A DNA stretch of 64,000 bases from Prochlorococcus_E sp000760215. GTDB taxonomy: Bacteria; Cyanobacteriota; Cyanobacteriia; PCC-6307; Cyanobiaceae. The position numbers and the translations under genes are program-made. This document shows positions 44,768 through 53,959 of the stretch, in pieces (position 1 is the stretch's first letter; every line of letters starts with the position of its first letter). The DNA lies in the NCBI RefSeq assembly GCF_047303175.1, contig NZ_CP138945.1; one strand, given 5' to 3'. The notes under the pieces were generated by a model that saw only the letters and a list, made by a program, of their open reading frames with translations, searched no databases and was not told the DNA's origin.

Positions 44768-46474
44768 CTAATGATAAGGATCCCCATCAACATATTCAAT
44801 TGATAAATCATGCAATCTACTTAATAGGCCTGAATCTAGATCTATAAGGAGAAAATAATGCCTTTTTGAATAAATTATTGGTCTTATACCAGTTTTCCAT
44901 TTATCTGAAATACATGTGTAAAGAGCGTCGTAGGGTCTGCCCTTTTGATTATTAAAATATGAAATCTTTTTATGTTTAATTTCATTGCCATTTTTATCTA
45001 ACAATGAATGTGATAAAAATCTTTGCTCTTCATAATTTCTCCAAAATATCTCACAAGAGGAAGATATTATTCGATGGAATTTTCCCTTTAACCTTTCCTT
45101 TAACTGTCTTCTGATTCCTGCTAGATGGTATATAGATAATCTAGCAAAATCTTCTGATATCAATGCTATAGAGTAATCATTACTTGATGAATAATTCCAT
45201 TCCTCGAATTTTGGAGCTAAACCACTACCTTTAAGAAAATAATTCATTAGGCAATTTTTGTTACGCTTGCATTTTAAGATATATTTATTATCACTAATAT
45301 TATCTAGAGTATTCTCTAAATTTTTCTGGAAATTTTGATTTAAAGTAAGTGTAACCGGTACAATGATTGTACTATCCATATTCCATTTGCTAAGCTCATA
45401 CAAAGGTGAGTTACATAAACTATAAACACCATTATTATCAACAAAATTACAATCTTTCTGACTATAATCAAATTGTACATCTGATAAGTTTAAATCTCTT
45501 ATACGCTGAGATTCTCCTATTTTAATTCCTACCACTTCACCAGAAACCAAAGGTGAATAAATATTTTCCAGAAGGAAATCTAATTTTTGATCCTCGTTAT
45601 TTAAATCTGTGGCAACAGAAGTGAATACATTAAGATTCCTAATTTTTACTTTTTCAGATGCTAATTTCTTCATATAATGCCTAAGATCTTCTACTCTCAC
45701 ATCAATTCTTGCAGAGATATTGTAAATTGAACCCTTCTTTTTTATATCAAGTATTTCAAAATACTTGATAGATCCCTGCGCGTAATCTCTTCTATCCTTT
45801 TTTATTATCTTTGTTTGATTAATTATACCAGCTCTAATTTCCTTCTGGTTTAAAATCTTGGTTTCGGAATCAATAAAAGAACCGACAACATTTGCAAGTG
45901 CATTTTCTACAGCATTTTGTATAGCAGCTTGAACAGATTTCCCAATTCCTTTAGCATCAATTGTTTTAATTATCTCTTTATTAGTAGTTGAACTATCATC
46001 AATCAGTTTTGATGTATGGTAATTTTTAATATATTCTTTGAAATCTTCTACTCTAATATCAACACGAGCTATTACATTATAAATTGAACCATTCTTTTGT
46101 ATATCTAATATCTCAAAATACTTAATTGATCCCTGAGAGTAATCTTTTATGTCTTTTTTAATCACTCTGGTCCTACTAATAACACCGTCCCTAATTTCCG
46201 TTTGCTTTTTTATTTGAGTCTCTGCATCAATAAAAGAACCAACCACTTGAGTTAAGGCATTTTCTGCAGCATTTTGTGCAGCAGCGTCAACAGATGTTCC
46301 ATACCCTGCAGCTGTAACAGTTTTAATGGCTTTTTTGTTTGATCTATAAGAATTAGATATTTGGGTGAATGTTGTACTTCCAGAAGCTTCTTTTAAAGGG
46401 GGAACGGACTCATAGGCAATCGAAGATGGACAAAGAAGTAAAGGGAATAGATATATAAACTTTGGCAAATTCAT
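44768..46474 (-). CDS. Secreted protein with two LPP20/FlgT-N-like repeats
   Basis: The 568-residue protein begins with a signal peptide (MNLPKFIYLFPLLLCPSSIA). It carries two copies of a domain of about 100 residues (about 48-155 and 165-275). Each has a TVTAAGYGTS...AAQNAAENAL helix, ...VVGSFIDAET, YSQGSIKYFEILDI and a strand ending ARVDIRVEDF. The pattern (AxGxGxSxxxAxxxAxxxAL) resembles the N-terminal domain of the flagellar proteins FlgT/FlgP and the LPP20 lipoprotein domain. The C-terminal half is unique but shared with the 47570 paralogue. Envelope location is likely; the function is unknown. Confidence 0.7.
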   Translation of the reverse strand: MNLPKFIYLFPLLLCPSSIAYESVPPLKEASGSTTFTQISNSYRSNKKAIKTVTAAGYGTSVDAAAQNAAENALTQVVGSFIDAETQIKKQTEIRDGVISRTRVIKKDIKDYSQGSIKYFEILDIQKNGSIYNVIARVDIRVEDFKEYIKNYHTSKLIDDSSTTNKEIIKTIDAKGIGKSVQAAIQNAVENALANVVGSFIDSETKILNQKEIRAGIINQTKIIKKDRRDYAQGSIKYFEILDIKKKGSIYNISARIDVRVEDLRHYMKKLASEKVKIRNLNVFTSVATDLNNEDQKLDFLLENIYSPLVSGEVVGIKIGESQRIRDLNLSDVQFDYSQKDCNFVDNNGVYSLCNSPLYELSKWNMDSTIIVPVTLTLNQNFQKNLENTLDNISDNKYILKCKRNKNCLMNYFLKGSGLAPKFEEWNYSSSNDYSIALISEDFARLSIYHLAGIRRQLKERLKGKFHRIISSSCEIFWRNYEEQRFLSHSLLDKNGNEIKHKKISYFNNQKGRPYDALYTCISDKWKTGIRPIIYSKRHYFLLIDLDSGLLSRLHDLSIEYVDGDPYH

Positions 46475-46529
46475 ATTGGCAGGAGTTTATTCTTCCTCTT
46501 GCATTTTACGCCCATAGTTTAGCTTGGTT

Positions 46530-46535
46530 TATAAT
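46530..46535 (+). promoter_or_regulatory. Candidate -10 box for the 46560 gene
   Basis: TATAAT lies 24 bp before the start codon. No good -35 hexamer lies at the correct spacing. Confidence 0.4.
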
Positions 46536-46559
46536 GTTGGTTGTAACCCAATCAAAATC

Positions 46560-47150
46560 ATGAAATTTACATATCTTTCCGCAGCGTTACTTCTTTCTTT
46601 TATTACTCCAACAAGTACATTTGCTTCTTGTAGAAATTATCCTAAGAGACCAGGTGTAGATATTGTTGAAGTAGAGAATGGAGTGAAAATATTTTCAACT
46701 GCCATGGCTACTGTTCCAATTGATGATGCAGAGCTATATATTGATGCACTAGAGGAGGCAAAAGTCGAGGCAAAAGTCGGAATATCGAGCTTTATGTCTG
46801 AAAATGTTTCAGAAGCATGCAAAAGAGATAGAAAGAAAATAAAAAAATTACGTGTAACCAATGAAAATAAAAGTGTTGATTTGGAAAAAGTCAAGACAGT
46901 GTTGTGCTCAGTTAGCACTCAAACCCAAGCACTATTAAAAGGCACAGTGAATGTTGGAGAATGTTATACGCCAGGCAAATTTGTAATGGTTACAGTTGGA
47001 ATAAAACCTCAAACGATTTCAAATGCAAAGAGATTATCTAACAACTTAAGAGGCACAGCAGATCTTACTTCAGATGGTTCCTCTTCAAACTCAGGCGGAT
47101 TTACAAATATAGATGGATATTCTAATACTGATAGATTTAATGACTTCTAA
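46560..47150 (+). CDS. Small secreted protein, LPP20-like helix pattern
   Basis: From ATG 46560 the protein is 196 residues, with a signal peptide (MKFTYLSAALLLSFITPTST) and a Cys near the mature start. DAELYIDALEEAKVEAKVGI and a later strand GKFVMVTVGIKPQTI recall the helix-then-strand order of the LPP20/FlgT-N-like proteins on either side. The last 30 residues are Gly/Ser/Asn-rich. It is transcribed oppositely to its neighbours and has its own TATAAT box. The function is unknown. Confidence 0.6.
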   Translation: MKFTYLSAALLLSFITPTSTFASCRNYPKRPGVDIVEVENGVKIFSTAMATVPIDDAELYIDALEEAKVEAKVGISSFMSENVSEACKRDRKKIKKLRVTNENKSVDLEKVKTVLCSVSTQTQALLKGTVNVGECYTPGKFVMVTVGIKPQTISNAKRLSNNLRGTADLTSDGSSSNSGGFTNIDGYSNTDRFNDF

Positions 47151-47166
47151 GGGGCCTAATTAGTGT

Positions 47167-47268
47167 TTAGTTTAACCTTTGCTTCATAAGCTTCTGATAC
47201 ATTTCCGGCCATTTCTCGTAAGAAATATCGCAAGGATCACATTCAAGCCACTCTATAGTTGCTTTCAT
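47167..47268 (-). CDS. Tiny ORF, downstream partner of 47265
   Basis: A 33-residue frame (MKATIEWLECDPCDISYEKW...) overlaps the stop codon of the upstream tiny ORF in the ATGA arrangement, suggesting coupled translation. It has two Cys in ECDPCD, a possible metal site. It is short, so support rests on the overlap and composition. Confidence 0.4.
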   Translation of the reverse strand: MKATIEWLECDPCDISYEKWPEMYQKLMKQRLN

Positions 47269-47438
47269 AACTTCCCTCCCATACTCAAGAAGGTTTCTCT
47301 ATTACAGAGGCAACACTTGTACTCGGGATAATGCCTTTTCATAATTGCTCCTATTCCCATAGCAGTAATTGAACTTTCACATAGGATCCAAATCTCTTTT
47401 TTTTCTTCAACAAAGATGTGGTTGCGAGGTAATTCCAT
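47265..47438 (-). CDS. Tiny ORF with Cys cluster
   Basis: A 57-residue frame (MELPRNHIFVEEKKEIWILC...) contains YKCCLCNRETF near 42, with three of its five Cys, perhaps binding metal. Its stop overlaps the start of the next tiny ORF. No family was recognised. Confidence 0.45.
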   Translation of the reverse strand: MELPRNHIFVEEKKEIWILCESSITAMGIGAIMKRHYPEYKCCLCNRETFLSMGGKL

Positions 47439-47569
47439 TCTTCAAGTTAGCGTAGCATCTTTTTTTTAATTATTCATTAGAAGATCATCTACATTTCTGA
47501 TATTTTATAGCAGAAGTTTTCCATTTACAAGAAATTATTGGCTTAGTATACTTCATCTAAATTAAATTG

Positions 47570-48988
47570 CTAATTAAAAAATTCAATATTTATAGCTTTG
47601 AGCTCCTTCATTATATCTAAATCCAAATCCATAAAAAGAAGATATTTCCTCTCTGACGAAATAAAGTGCTGTAATCTAAATTTTGTTTTTATATAATTTC
47701 CATGAAGCGGTGAGAAATTGCCGTAATATCCTAAACCCCAATCTATTGGCACCAATACAAGGGGAGGTTTGCAATAATAAGTAGAGGTTGAATCAGAAGC
47801 CATCGTACAATAATGTGACATCTGATAATTATTATCTTTGGGATCATATTCCTTTGTGTATAGCAATTGATTATTAGTACCATATATATTTATTCGGAAA
47901 GGATTAAATGTTTTTGGGTAAGGCCTTCCTTGGCGATCTATAGTAAGATATTTAGTGTATTTTTGAAGCTCCCATTTATGCTTAACATCTTTTAGGATAT
48001 ATGTTGTGAAATTCTTTCCTTTCATATCTATAATTGAAATAGTATAATCATTTTCCTTATCAAATAGTCCTTTAGAACGAAAGGAATCGATATTCTTATC
48101 TATCTTTATCATATGAGCTGGGGTTGCTATTCTAGTTACTCTCTTCTCATCACTTATATTATCTAGAGTAGATTCGATTGTTTTAATAAAGTCATCATTT
48201 ACTAGAAAAGTAACTGGTATGACAAAAGTCTTAAACTTATCGAAACTAGGAGGAAACGATGATGGGTTGCATAAATTATTTCTACCATGACCATGCCCGG
48301 CACTTTGGGCATATGATCTTGAAAAAGCAATCCATTCCTTACAAAAATTTGAAGTGAAGAAATCCGAATGCTTTATTGGATTCCCAATATCTACTGTAAC
48401 TATTTCACCTTGATTTTCTAAAGGCCTAAGAACTTTACTGAAAAGTATGTCTCTTTTTTGATCTAGGTTTCTTAGATTTGAAGTGACTTCAGTAAAAAGG
48501 TCTATTGCATTTATTTCTTTTGATGTTTTTGCTAATTCTCTAATATAGACTCTAAAATCCTCTATCCTAATATCAACTCTTGCAGTGACATTAAAAATCG
48601 ATCCATTCTGTTGAATATTGAGAATCTCAAAGTATTTAATAGATCCTTGCGAATAATCTCTGATATCCTTTTTAATTATTTTTGTTCTGCTAATAACACC
48701 ATCTCTAATTTCTTTTTGCTTTTTAATTTGAGTTTCTGCATCCATAAAAGAACCAACAACTTGAGTTAAGGCATTTTCTGCAGCATTTTGTGCAGCAGAC
48801 TCTAGCGATGTTCCATAGCCACTTGCAGTAACAGTTTTTATGGCTTTCTTATCTGATGTAAAGGAATTAGCTATTAGGGTTGATATTCTCCTGTCAGATT
48901 TTTCTTTGAAAGGTGCCAGGGACTCATGAGCAATCGAATATTGACAAAGAAGTAATGGGAAAAGGTATATAAACTTAGATAACTTCAT
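47570..48988 (-). CDS. Secreted protein with one LPP20/FlgT-N-like domain
   Basis: The 472-residue paralogue of the 44768 protein has signal peptide MKLSKFIYLFPLLLCQYSIA, one copy of the repeat domain (about 48-150) and the related C-terminal half ending ERKYLLFMDLDLDIMKEL. The first 150 codons are close to the 44768 gene at DNA level, so the duplication is fairly recent. One domain here versus two there shows an internal duplication or loss. Confidence 0.7.
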   Translation of the reverse strand: MKLSKFIYLFPLLLCQYSIAHESLAPFKEKSDRRISTLIANSFTSDKKAIKTVTASGYGTSLESAAQNAAENALTQVVGSFMDAETQIKKQKEIRDGVISRTKIIKKDIRDYSQGSIKYFEILNIQQNGSIFNVTARVDIRIEDFRVYIRELAKTSKEINAIDLFTEVTSNLRNLDQKRDILFSKVLRPLENQGEIVTVDIGNPIKHSDFFTSNFCKEWIAFSRSYAQSAGHGHGRNNLCNPSSFPPSFDKFKTFVIPVTFLVNDDFIKTIESTLDNISDEKRVTRIATPAHMIKIDKNIDSFRSKGLFDKENDYTISIIDMKGKNFTTYILKDVKHKWELQKYTKYLTIDRQGRPYPKTFNPFRINIYGTNNQLLYTKEYDPKDNNYQMSHYCTMASDSTSTYYCKPPLVLVPIDWGLGYYGNFSPLHGNYIKTKFRLQHFISSERKYLLFMDLDLDIMKELKAINIEFFN

Positions 48989-49243
48989 ATTCTCGCCAAT
49001 TTTCTAACTGTTAGTAATTTACTATCACAAGCACTTGCTTGAGAAGTCTGGAAGAATATTGGTTATGAGAATAAAGAATGTTGGGTGAATGGATTTGGTT
49101 AAGACAATCGAATGCTTGAATGCAAATGTTTGATCAAAACAATCAGAGCGTTACTACAAATGCATCTCTAAAATTTATTGATTTTATGTAATAGTGTATT
49201 AGCATAATTATATTCATACTATTTGATGTGATCATGGAAATCA

Positions 49244-49381
49244 ATGAAGTTGATTTCCAACAGACTCTTTAGACCACTTGAGCAATCCATGTTGTCTATA
49301 CCTTTTCAAGATGATCTATTTGGTATCAGTTCAGCATCATTACCAATCAAAGAACTATTAGATGAGCTGCTTGGAAAATGA
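49244..49381 (+). CDS. Tiny ORF coupled to the HldD-like epimerase
   Basis: A 45-residue frame (MKLISNRLFRPLEQSMLSIP...) ends with a TGA that overlaps the ATG of the epimerase (ATGA), so translation is probably coupled. The sequence is amphipathic and lacks a membrane helix. No family was recognised. Confidence 0.45.
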   Translation: MKLISNRLFRPLEQSMLSIPFQDDLFGISSASLPIKELLDELLGK

Positions 49382-50163
49382 TTATATTAACTGGGCATAA
49401 AGGGTTTATTGGGAAAAAGTTCTTAGATAAAATATCTGTAGATGTTTTAACCATAGAGAAAGATACTAGTTTGAATTTTCGTGAATCATTTACTAATTGG
49501 AAGGATATAAGTTTGATAATTCATCAAGGTGCAATATCAGATACAACATGTACAAATATTAAAGAGATTTATACATATAACATTGATTATACTGAATGGT
49601 TATTTAAACAGTCAATTAAATATCAAATCCCTATAAAATATGCTTCTTCTGCATCAGTCTATGGTAATCAACAAGGCATAATAAATCCTCTCAATTACTA
49701 TGCAATATCGAAAGTAATAATGGACTATTGGGTCCAGGACCATATAAAAGAATTTAAATTAGTTCAAGGATTCAGATACTTTAATGTATATGGGAAAGGA
49801 GAAGACCATAAAGGAGACCAAGCGAGCCCTATATCTAAGTTTGCAAAACAAGTAAAAGAAAATGGTAAGTTAAAGCTCTTTGAGGGTTCTGATAAATTTC
49901 TTAGAGATTTTATTTGTGTGGATGATGTTGTAGATATTGTTCTTAATAATAAAAAGCCATCAGGCATCTATGATTTAGGTACTAGCAAGCCTATAAGCTT
50001 CCAGAAGGTTGGAGACCTCATAGCCAATAAATATGAAGGTCAAATAGAATATATCCCCTTCCCAAATCATTTAGTAGGCAAGTATCAAAACTATACCTGC
50101 GCAAGGGATGAGGATTGGGGCCTTAACTTTATTTCAGTAGAAGATTATATAAATAGCCTTTAA
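49378..50163 (+). CDS. HldD-like NAD-dependent epimerase
   Basis: The 261-residue SDR has GHKGFIG at 5-11, HQGAISDTTC near 50, SSASVYG near 96-102 and YYAISK near 113-118. HldD-specific stretches are VYGKGEDHKGDQASP near 138, KLFEGSDKFLRDFICVDDV near 163 and QIEYIPFPNHLVGKYQ near 222. It resembles ADP-L-glycero-D-manno-heptose 6-epimerase but is about 50 residues shorter. Together with the HddA- and GmhB-like proteins at the left end it suggests heptose use, though the nucleotide carrier may differ. Confidence 0.8.
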   Translation: MIILTGHKGFIGKKFLDKISVDVLTIEKDTSLNFRESFTNWKDISLIIHQGAISDTTCTNIKEIYTYNIDYTEWLFKQSIKYQIPIKYASSASVYGNQQGIINPLNYYAISKVIMDYWVQDHIKEFKLVQGFRYFNVYGKGEDHKGDQASPISKFAKQVKENGKLKLFEGSDKFLRDFICVDDVVDIVLNNKKPSGIYDLGTSKPISFQKVGDLIANKYEGQIEYIPFPNHLVGKYQNYTCARDEDWGLNFISVEDYINSL

Positions 50164-50277
50164 AACCCTATTGAGAAATGGCTGGCAGATCCAGAGTCGA
50201 AGAAATAATAGGACTTGCAGTGCTCAATAAACCAAAGAATCAATTCCGCACATTTATGTTCTGGCGATCACATTTGA

Positions 50278-50475
50278 TTATTTGATTTCCTTGTGAATAG
50301 TCATCTTATTTAGCTGAGGGCAAAACTTTTTAAGCTCCAACCTTTCGGTTGTGTTCCGACGGTTTTTTTCTGTCGTGTATCTTGACACTCCAGGAGAACG
50401 CTTTTCAGAAGCAGGAACAGTTCTACACTCAGTACACTCTATGGTTACAACGATTCTAGTTCCTTTCTTTGCCAT
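50278..50475 (-). CDS. rpmG: 50S ribosomal protein L33
   Basis: The 65-residue protein begins MAKKGTRIVVTIECTECRTV and contains YTTEKNRRNTTERLELKKFCP, the L33 signature. It retains Cys at the ECTEC pair and FCP but does not have the full four-Cys zinc ribbon. The rpsR gene, usual next to it in cyanobacteria, is not present downstream (50164-50277). Confidence 0.96.
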   Translation of the reverse strand: MAKKGTRIVVTIECTECRTVPASEKRSPGVSRYTTEKNRRNTTERLELKKFCPQLNKMTIHKEIK

Positions 50476-50956
50476 AACTATAAATTCCGCGTTAAAGGAG
50501 TATTAATTGATAAGATCATATTACAACCTAATAGGTGATTTTAGAATTTATTGAAGCTCTCTTTGAAGTCAGACTTCAGATGAGTGCTTCTGGTAGGAGG
50601 TGTGTTCAAGCATGTTTTTTAAAGTGGGAGTTTGGGAACAGTTTCAATAGATCGCTCTCCTTTGCTCAATAACTTACTCAAGCAGAATAAAATCAATTAA
50701 ATCCTATTATTTTTCATTTCTATAGGCTTTCTCAAGAAGAACATCAAATTATTTAAGCCTATTGGTGAAATTCAATGGGGCTTCTGAATTCCAACACTCA
50801 CACATACGAAGACTTAGGTTTGCTAATCGCAACAAGTGCTTCCGCTGGAAGCGATCCTAAAGAATTGGAGTTGAAGGTTTGATAAAAATTTGGCAAGAAA
50901 GTGTAGTTTTAGAAAAAATTTCTTTTGATTAATTAATAGGAATCTTCAGATTAAAT
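50476..50956. other. Intergenic region, no gene recognised
   Basis: This gap between rpmG and the CsgG operon has one weak 35-codon frame at 50775-50882. No RNA family was recognised. The rpmG promoter should lie near 50480-50560 on the minus strand. Confidence 0.35.
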
Positions 50957-50989
50957 TTTACAGAAGTCTTACAGAAGAGGGTATATAAT
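50957..50989 (+). promoter_or_regulatory. HLR1-like direct repeat and -10 box of the CsgG operon
   Basis: TTACAGAAG occurs twice (50958-50966 and 50969-50977) with an 11-bp period. TATAAT follows at 50984-50989. The TTACA-N6-TTACA layout is that of HLR1, the site of the cyanobacterial response regulator RpaB. It overlaps the -35 position. AAGGGG at 51002-51007 would serve as the ribosome-binding site. Confidence 0.6.
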
Positions 50990-51012
50990 CGAAACCCACT
51001 GAAGGGGTTAAG

Positions 51013-51870
51013 ATGGTAGATAAAAAAAGGATTTTTAATAGAATATTTTCTCTATTAGCAGTCAACTCTATTCTATTGCCCTCTATAGGAGTACAAGAAT
51101 TAAAGGCTTTGCCAATAAGCAATTTTGATCATTTAGAAATTTCACAGAGCTTATTAGATTCAGAGCCAATTACTATTGCAGTTAGGAAGGTAAAGAATAT
51201 GGCTGGTAGCTTTGCTGAAAGCGGGGAAATATATGGTCCTAATGGTAAGAAAATTAATGTTGGGTTTTGGAATAAAAATGTTGAGATTAAACTTGCAGAG
51301 TATATTTCAAATGCACTTTCAGATACCGGTCATTTCATTATAGTTGAGAGAAATAGGTTATACGATGTCTTTAATGAACAATCAATTAAAGGAATAAATC
51401 CAAAAACTGCAATCAAGAAAAATAACTTGACAGCTGCTAAGTATATTGTACTGACGACATTGAGCAATTATGTGCCAAATTCATCAGGCTCAAGAAGTAG
51501 CTCAGATTCAAGATTCTTAGTTTTTAAATCAGGAAAAGATCGCGCTAAGGTTAATACTTATATATCATTAGATGTAAGGATCGTTAATACAAGTACAGGG
51601 ACTATTGAGCATAGTAGAACAATTGAAGGGATAACTTCAACAGTTGCGAAAGCTGATAGATCGGGAGTTACATTAGGTTTAGCTAATAATGTCAGTGAGA
51701 AGCAAAGGTATGATATGACTGCCACAAGCAGGGCCTTACGTGCAGCTGTTATTAACGTAGTTGATTATTTGGATTGTCGTCTATATCTTCAAGATGAATG
51801 CTTGGATGAATATAAAGCCATGGATGAGATAAGGAAAGAGTCCACTAAAGATACATTTGATCTTTTTTAG
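51013..51870 (+). CDS. CsgG/HfaB-family secretion protein
   Basis: The 285-residue protein has an N-terminal signal region. The CsgG-family pattern follows: ITIAVRKVKNMAGSF near 56, LAEYISNALSDTGHFIIVERNRLYDVFNEQ near 99, KYIVLTTLSNY and VNTYISLDVRIVNTSTGTI with a C-terminal helix. CsgG forms an outer-membrane pore that exports curli subunits. The ERNRLYDV segment and the strand SLDVRIVNTSTG are the most diagnostic. No lipobox Cys was seen, unlike E. coli CsgG. It is the first gene of a four-gene plus-strand run. Confidence 0.75.
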   Translation: MVDKKRIFNRIFSLLAVNSILLPSIGVQELKALPISNFDHLEISQSLLDSEPITIAVRKVKNMAGSFAESGEIYGPNGKKINVGFWNKNVEIKLAEYISNALSDTGHFIIVERNRLYDVFNEQSIKGINPKTAIKKNNLTAAKYIVLTTLSNYVPNSSGSRSSSDSRFLVFKSGKDRAKVNTYISLDVRIVNTSTGTIEHSRTIEGITSTVAKADRSGVTLGLANNVSEKQRYDMTATSRALRAAVINVVDYLDCRLYLQDECLDEYKAMDEIRKESTKDTFDLF

Positions 51871-51919
51871 TTAATGCAATTCAATTGATTATTCATACTT
51901 AAACAAACGACGCAAAATC

Positions 51920-52972
51920 ATGAAGTTAAATCATTTAAAAAGCAAATTACTTGCATCTGTATTTATAGTCTTATTTTTGGGTTTTGATTATGCTTATTCT
52001 AATCAAAAAAGAAGTGCTGATAATTCAAGCGCAATAGAGAAAGATATTTTAATTGATGAAATGATAAATATGGTGCGTGATTCTCAAGTCAAAAACAGAA
52101 CTTATAAGATCAATCGGAATAGCAAGTTAAACACTATAACACTGCATGTTTACCCCTTTGAGTTAAGAACAGAAGGCAGTCCAGACTGGTGGTCTGAAAA
52201 AAAATCATATGATCTAGCTTATCTATTAAAAAAATCGCTAGACAAATACCCTGGTCTAAAAGTCAAATTATATAAAACATGGGAAGAGTATTTGATTAAT
52301 GAGGAAATGAATCAAAATAATTCTAATATAATGAAAAGTAAGAAAAAAGAAGAGTTTAAAACAAACTCAAATTTCTACCAAAAAGCTAAGGAGAGTCTAT
52401 TTAATATATCTAATAATATAAATTATTTTATTAAAAGAGATGAAAAAGAGAATCAAGAGATTTTACAACCTAAACAATACCATTTATCAATTCGTCCAAA
52501 TATAACTGAATATATTCATCAGAGACTGCCTTCTAAGAAGAGAGGGATTGGACTTGGCTTTGTTGCTTTTAATTCCAAGAAATGCATTACAGAAACTTAT
52601 TTTTCTTCAGACTATAAAATGAGCTTTGAAGACCAACCCAAATATCTGTTAGATTCTGGTAATTTCAATCATTTAAAGACATTTGAATATTCTAAATCAC
52701 TTACAATAAATAAATTAATAACACAGACAATGGGGGGTTCAAGTATGAATGTTAATTTAATATTGGGTGGATTTGGTGGAGGTAAGTTCAAAGAGCCTAA
52801 TAAACCAATTAAAAAGATAATTTATCAAAATATTGTAGATGCTTCTGAGGGTATATATTGCCTAATCACAAATCAAGAAGAGTGTATTAATTTTTACAAG
52901 GATAGGTTGGATCAGTCGCCTACATTGCTTAAGATAAAAGATGAAAAGAAGCCTGTTGACAAGAGTTGCTAG
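51920..52972 (+). CDS. Divergent CsgG-like secreted protein
   Basis: The 350-residue protein has a signal peptide (LLASVFIVLFLGFDYAYS) and no clear family motif in the first 150 residues. Its C-terminus (KKIIYQNIVDASEGIYCLIT, then NQEECINFYKDR) parallels the end of the preceding CsgG-like protein (NVVDYLDCRLYLQDECLDEYK). It looks like a divergent paralogue. A Gly-rich strand GGSSMNVNLILGGFGGGKF near 270 is notable. It is probably cotranscribed with the 51013 gene. Confidence 0.6.
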   Translation: MKLNHLKSKLLASVFIVLFLGFDYAYSNQKRSADNSSAIEKDILIDEMINMVRDSQVKNRTYKINRNSKLNTITLHVYPFELRTEGSPDWWSEKKSYDLAYLLKKSLDKYPGLKVKLYKTWEEYLINEEMNQNNSNIMKSKKKEEFKTNSNFYQKAKESLFNISNNINYFIKRDEKENQEILQPKQYHLSIRPNITEYIHQRLPSKKRGIGLGFVAFNSKKCITETYFSSDYKMSFEDQPKYLLDSGNFNHLKTFEYSKSLTINKLITQTMGGSSMNVNLILGGFGGGKFKEPNKPIKKIIYQNIVDASEGIYCLITNQEECINFYKDRLDQSPTLLKIKDEKKPVDKSC

Positions 52973-53056
52973 CCTTATTAATTTTACAAATTAATAAACT
53001 TTTTTTTCTAATCTAAAATCACTTGCTATTATTTAACTTAAACAAATAATTATGAG

Positions 53057-53944
53057 ATGAGACTTTTATTTAACTATAGGAGATTAGGCTTTTTGCGGTT
53101 TATTATTATTGGATTACAATTATTTTCATTTTCTTCTTTTACTCCTCCTGTTCTTTCTCGCTCATACCCTTTTCAAGGAAAATGTGGAATATTAATGATC
53201 GAAGCTTATCAAGAAAAATGTAAAGCTCTATTTTCTGAAGATATCTTAACAATTATCCCTAAAGGTTCAAGGCAAATAAGGATTCTACCTCAGCAAATTG
53301 TATCTTTCTCACTTGCAAATAAAGCTACAATGAAAATAAATGAAAGAGATCCTTTATGGAAAAATTCTTTTAATAGAGGTAGATTTTGGTGGAAAAATTC
53401 AGCCACTCCAGAATGGGTTATTAAAGCCTCCCAAAGGAGAGAGTTGCATCAATTCTTGATTAGTTATGTTGACAGAAGCTTTAATCCACAGTTAGTACTT
53501 TTTGTCCTAGACGATCCAACAAAAGCCGGCTCTATGAGCATTGCATTGAATAACATGTCAGGGTTAAACTTAAATCAAACTAGAAAGCCAGGTGATGCAT
53601 TAAGTTCTCAAATTTCATATCGAATGATAAAGAAAGCAAAGCGCCAAGCCAAGAGGCTTAAAGGACTATGTAATGCCTCAATGTATGACGATGCTAAACC
53701 AGTGGCAATTGCTTTAGATTCATACGTAAATAATACTATTAATGAGATATCTATTTTTTCTGGTTCTGAACGAACTATTGAGGATCTGCAAAATATAGTT
53801 GATGGAGTTATCTCAAATTGTGATGGTAAAAGGCAAGAGGATATTGCACTAGAGAGAAAAGAGAAGGAAGCGGCAGAGGAGGCCAAAACAAAAGCAGAAG
53901 CAGAAAAGCGAAAAGCTGCTTTTGATATGCTTGGATCCTATTAG
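53057..53944 (+). CDS. Hypothetical secreted protein with C-terminal coiled coil
   Basis: The 295-residue protein has a hydrophobic N-terminal segment (FLRFIIIGLQLFSFSSF), then a mixed domain with Cys in KCGILMIEAYQEKC. A highly charged Glu/Lys/Ala coiled coil fills the last 35 residues. No family was recognised. Its position between the CsgG-like genes and a lipoprotein suggests a role in the same envelope system. Confidence 0.55.
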   Translation: MRLLFNYRRLGFLRFIIIGLQLFSFSSFTPPVLSRSYPFQGKCGILMIEAYQEKCKALFSEDILTIIPKGSRQIRILPQQIVSFSLANKATMKINERDPLWKNSFNRGRFWWKNSATPEWVIKASQRRELHQFLISYVDRSFNPQLVLFVLDDPTKAGSMSIALNNMSGLNLNQTRKPGDALSSQISYRMIKKAKRQAKRLKGLCNASMYDDAKPVAIALDSYVNNTINEISIFSGSERTIEDLQNIVDGVISNCDGKRQEDIALERKEKEAAEEAKTKAEAEKRKAAFDMLGSY

Positions 53945-53959
53945 AAAACCCCATAGCAA

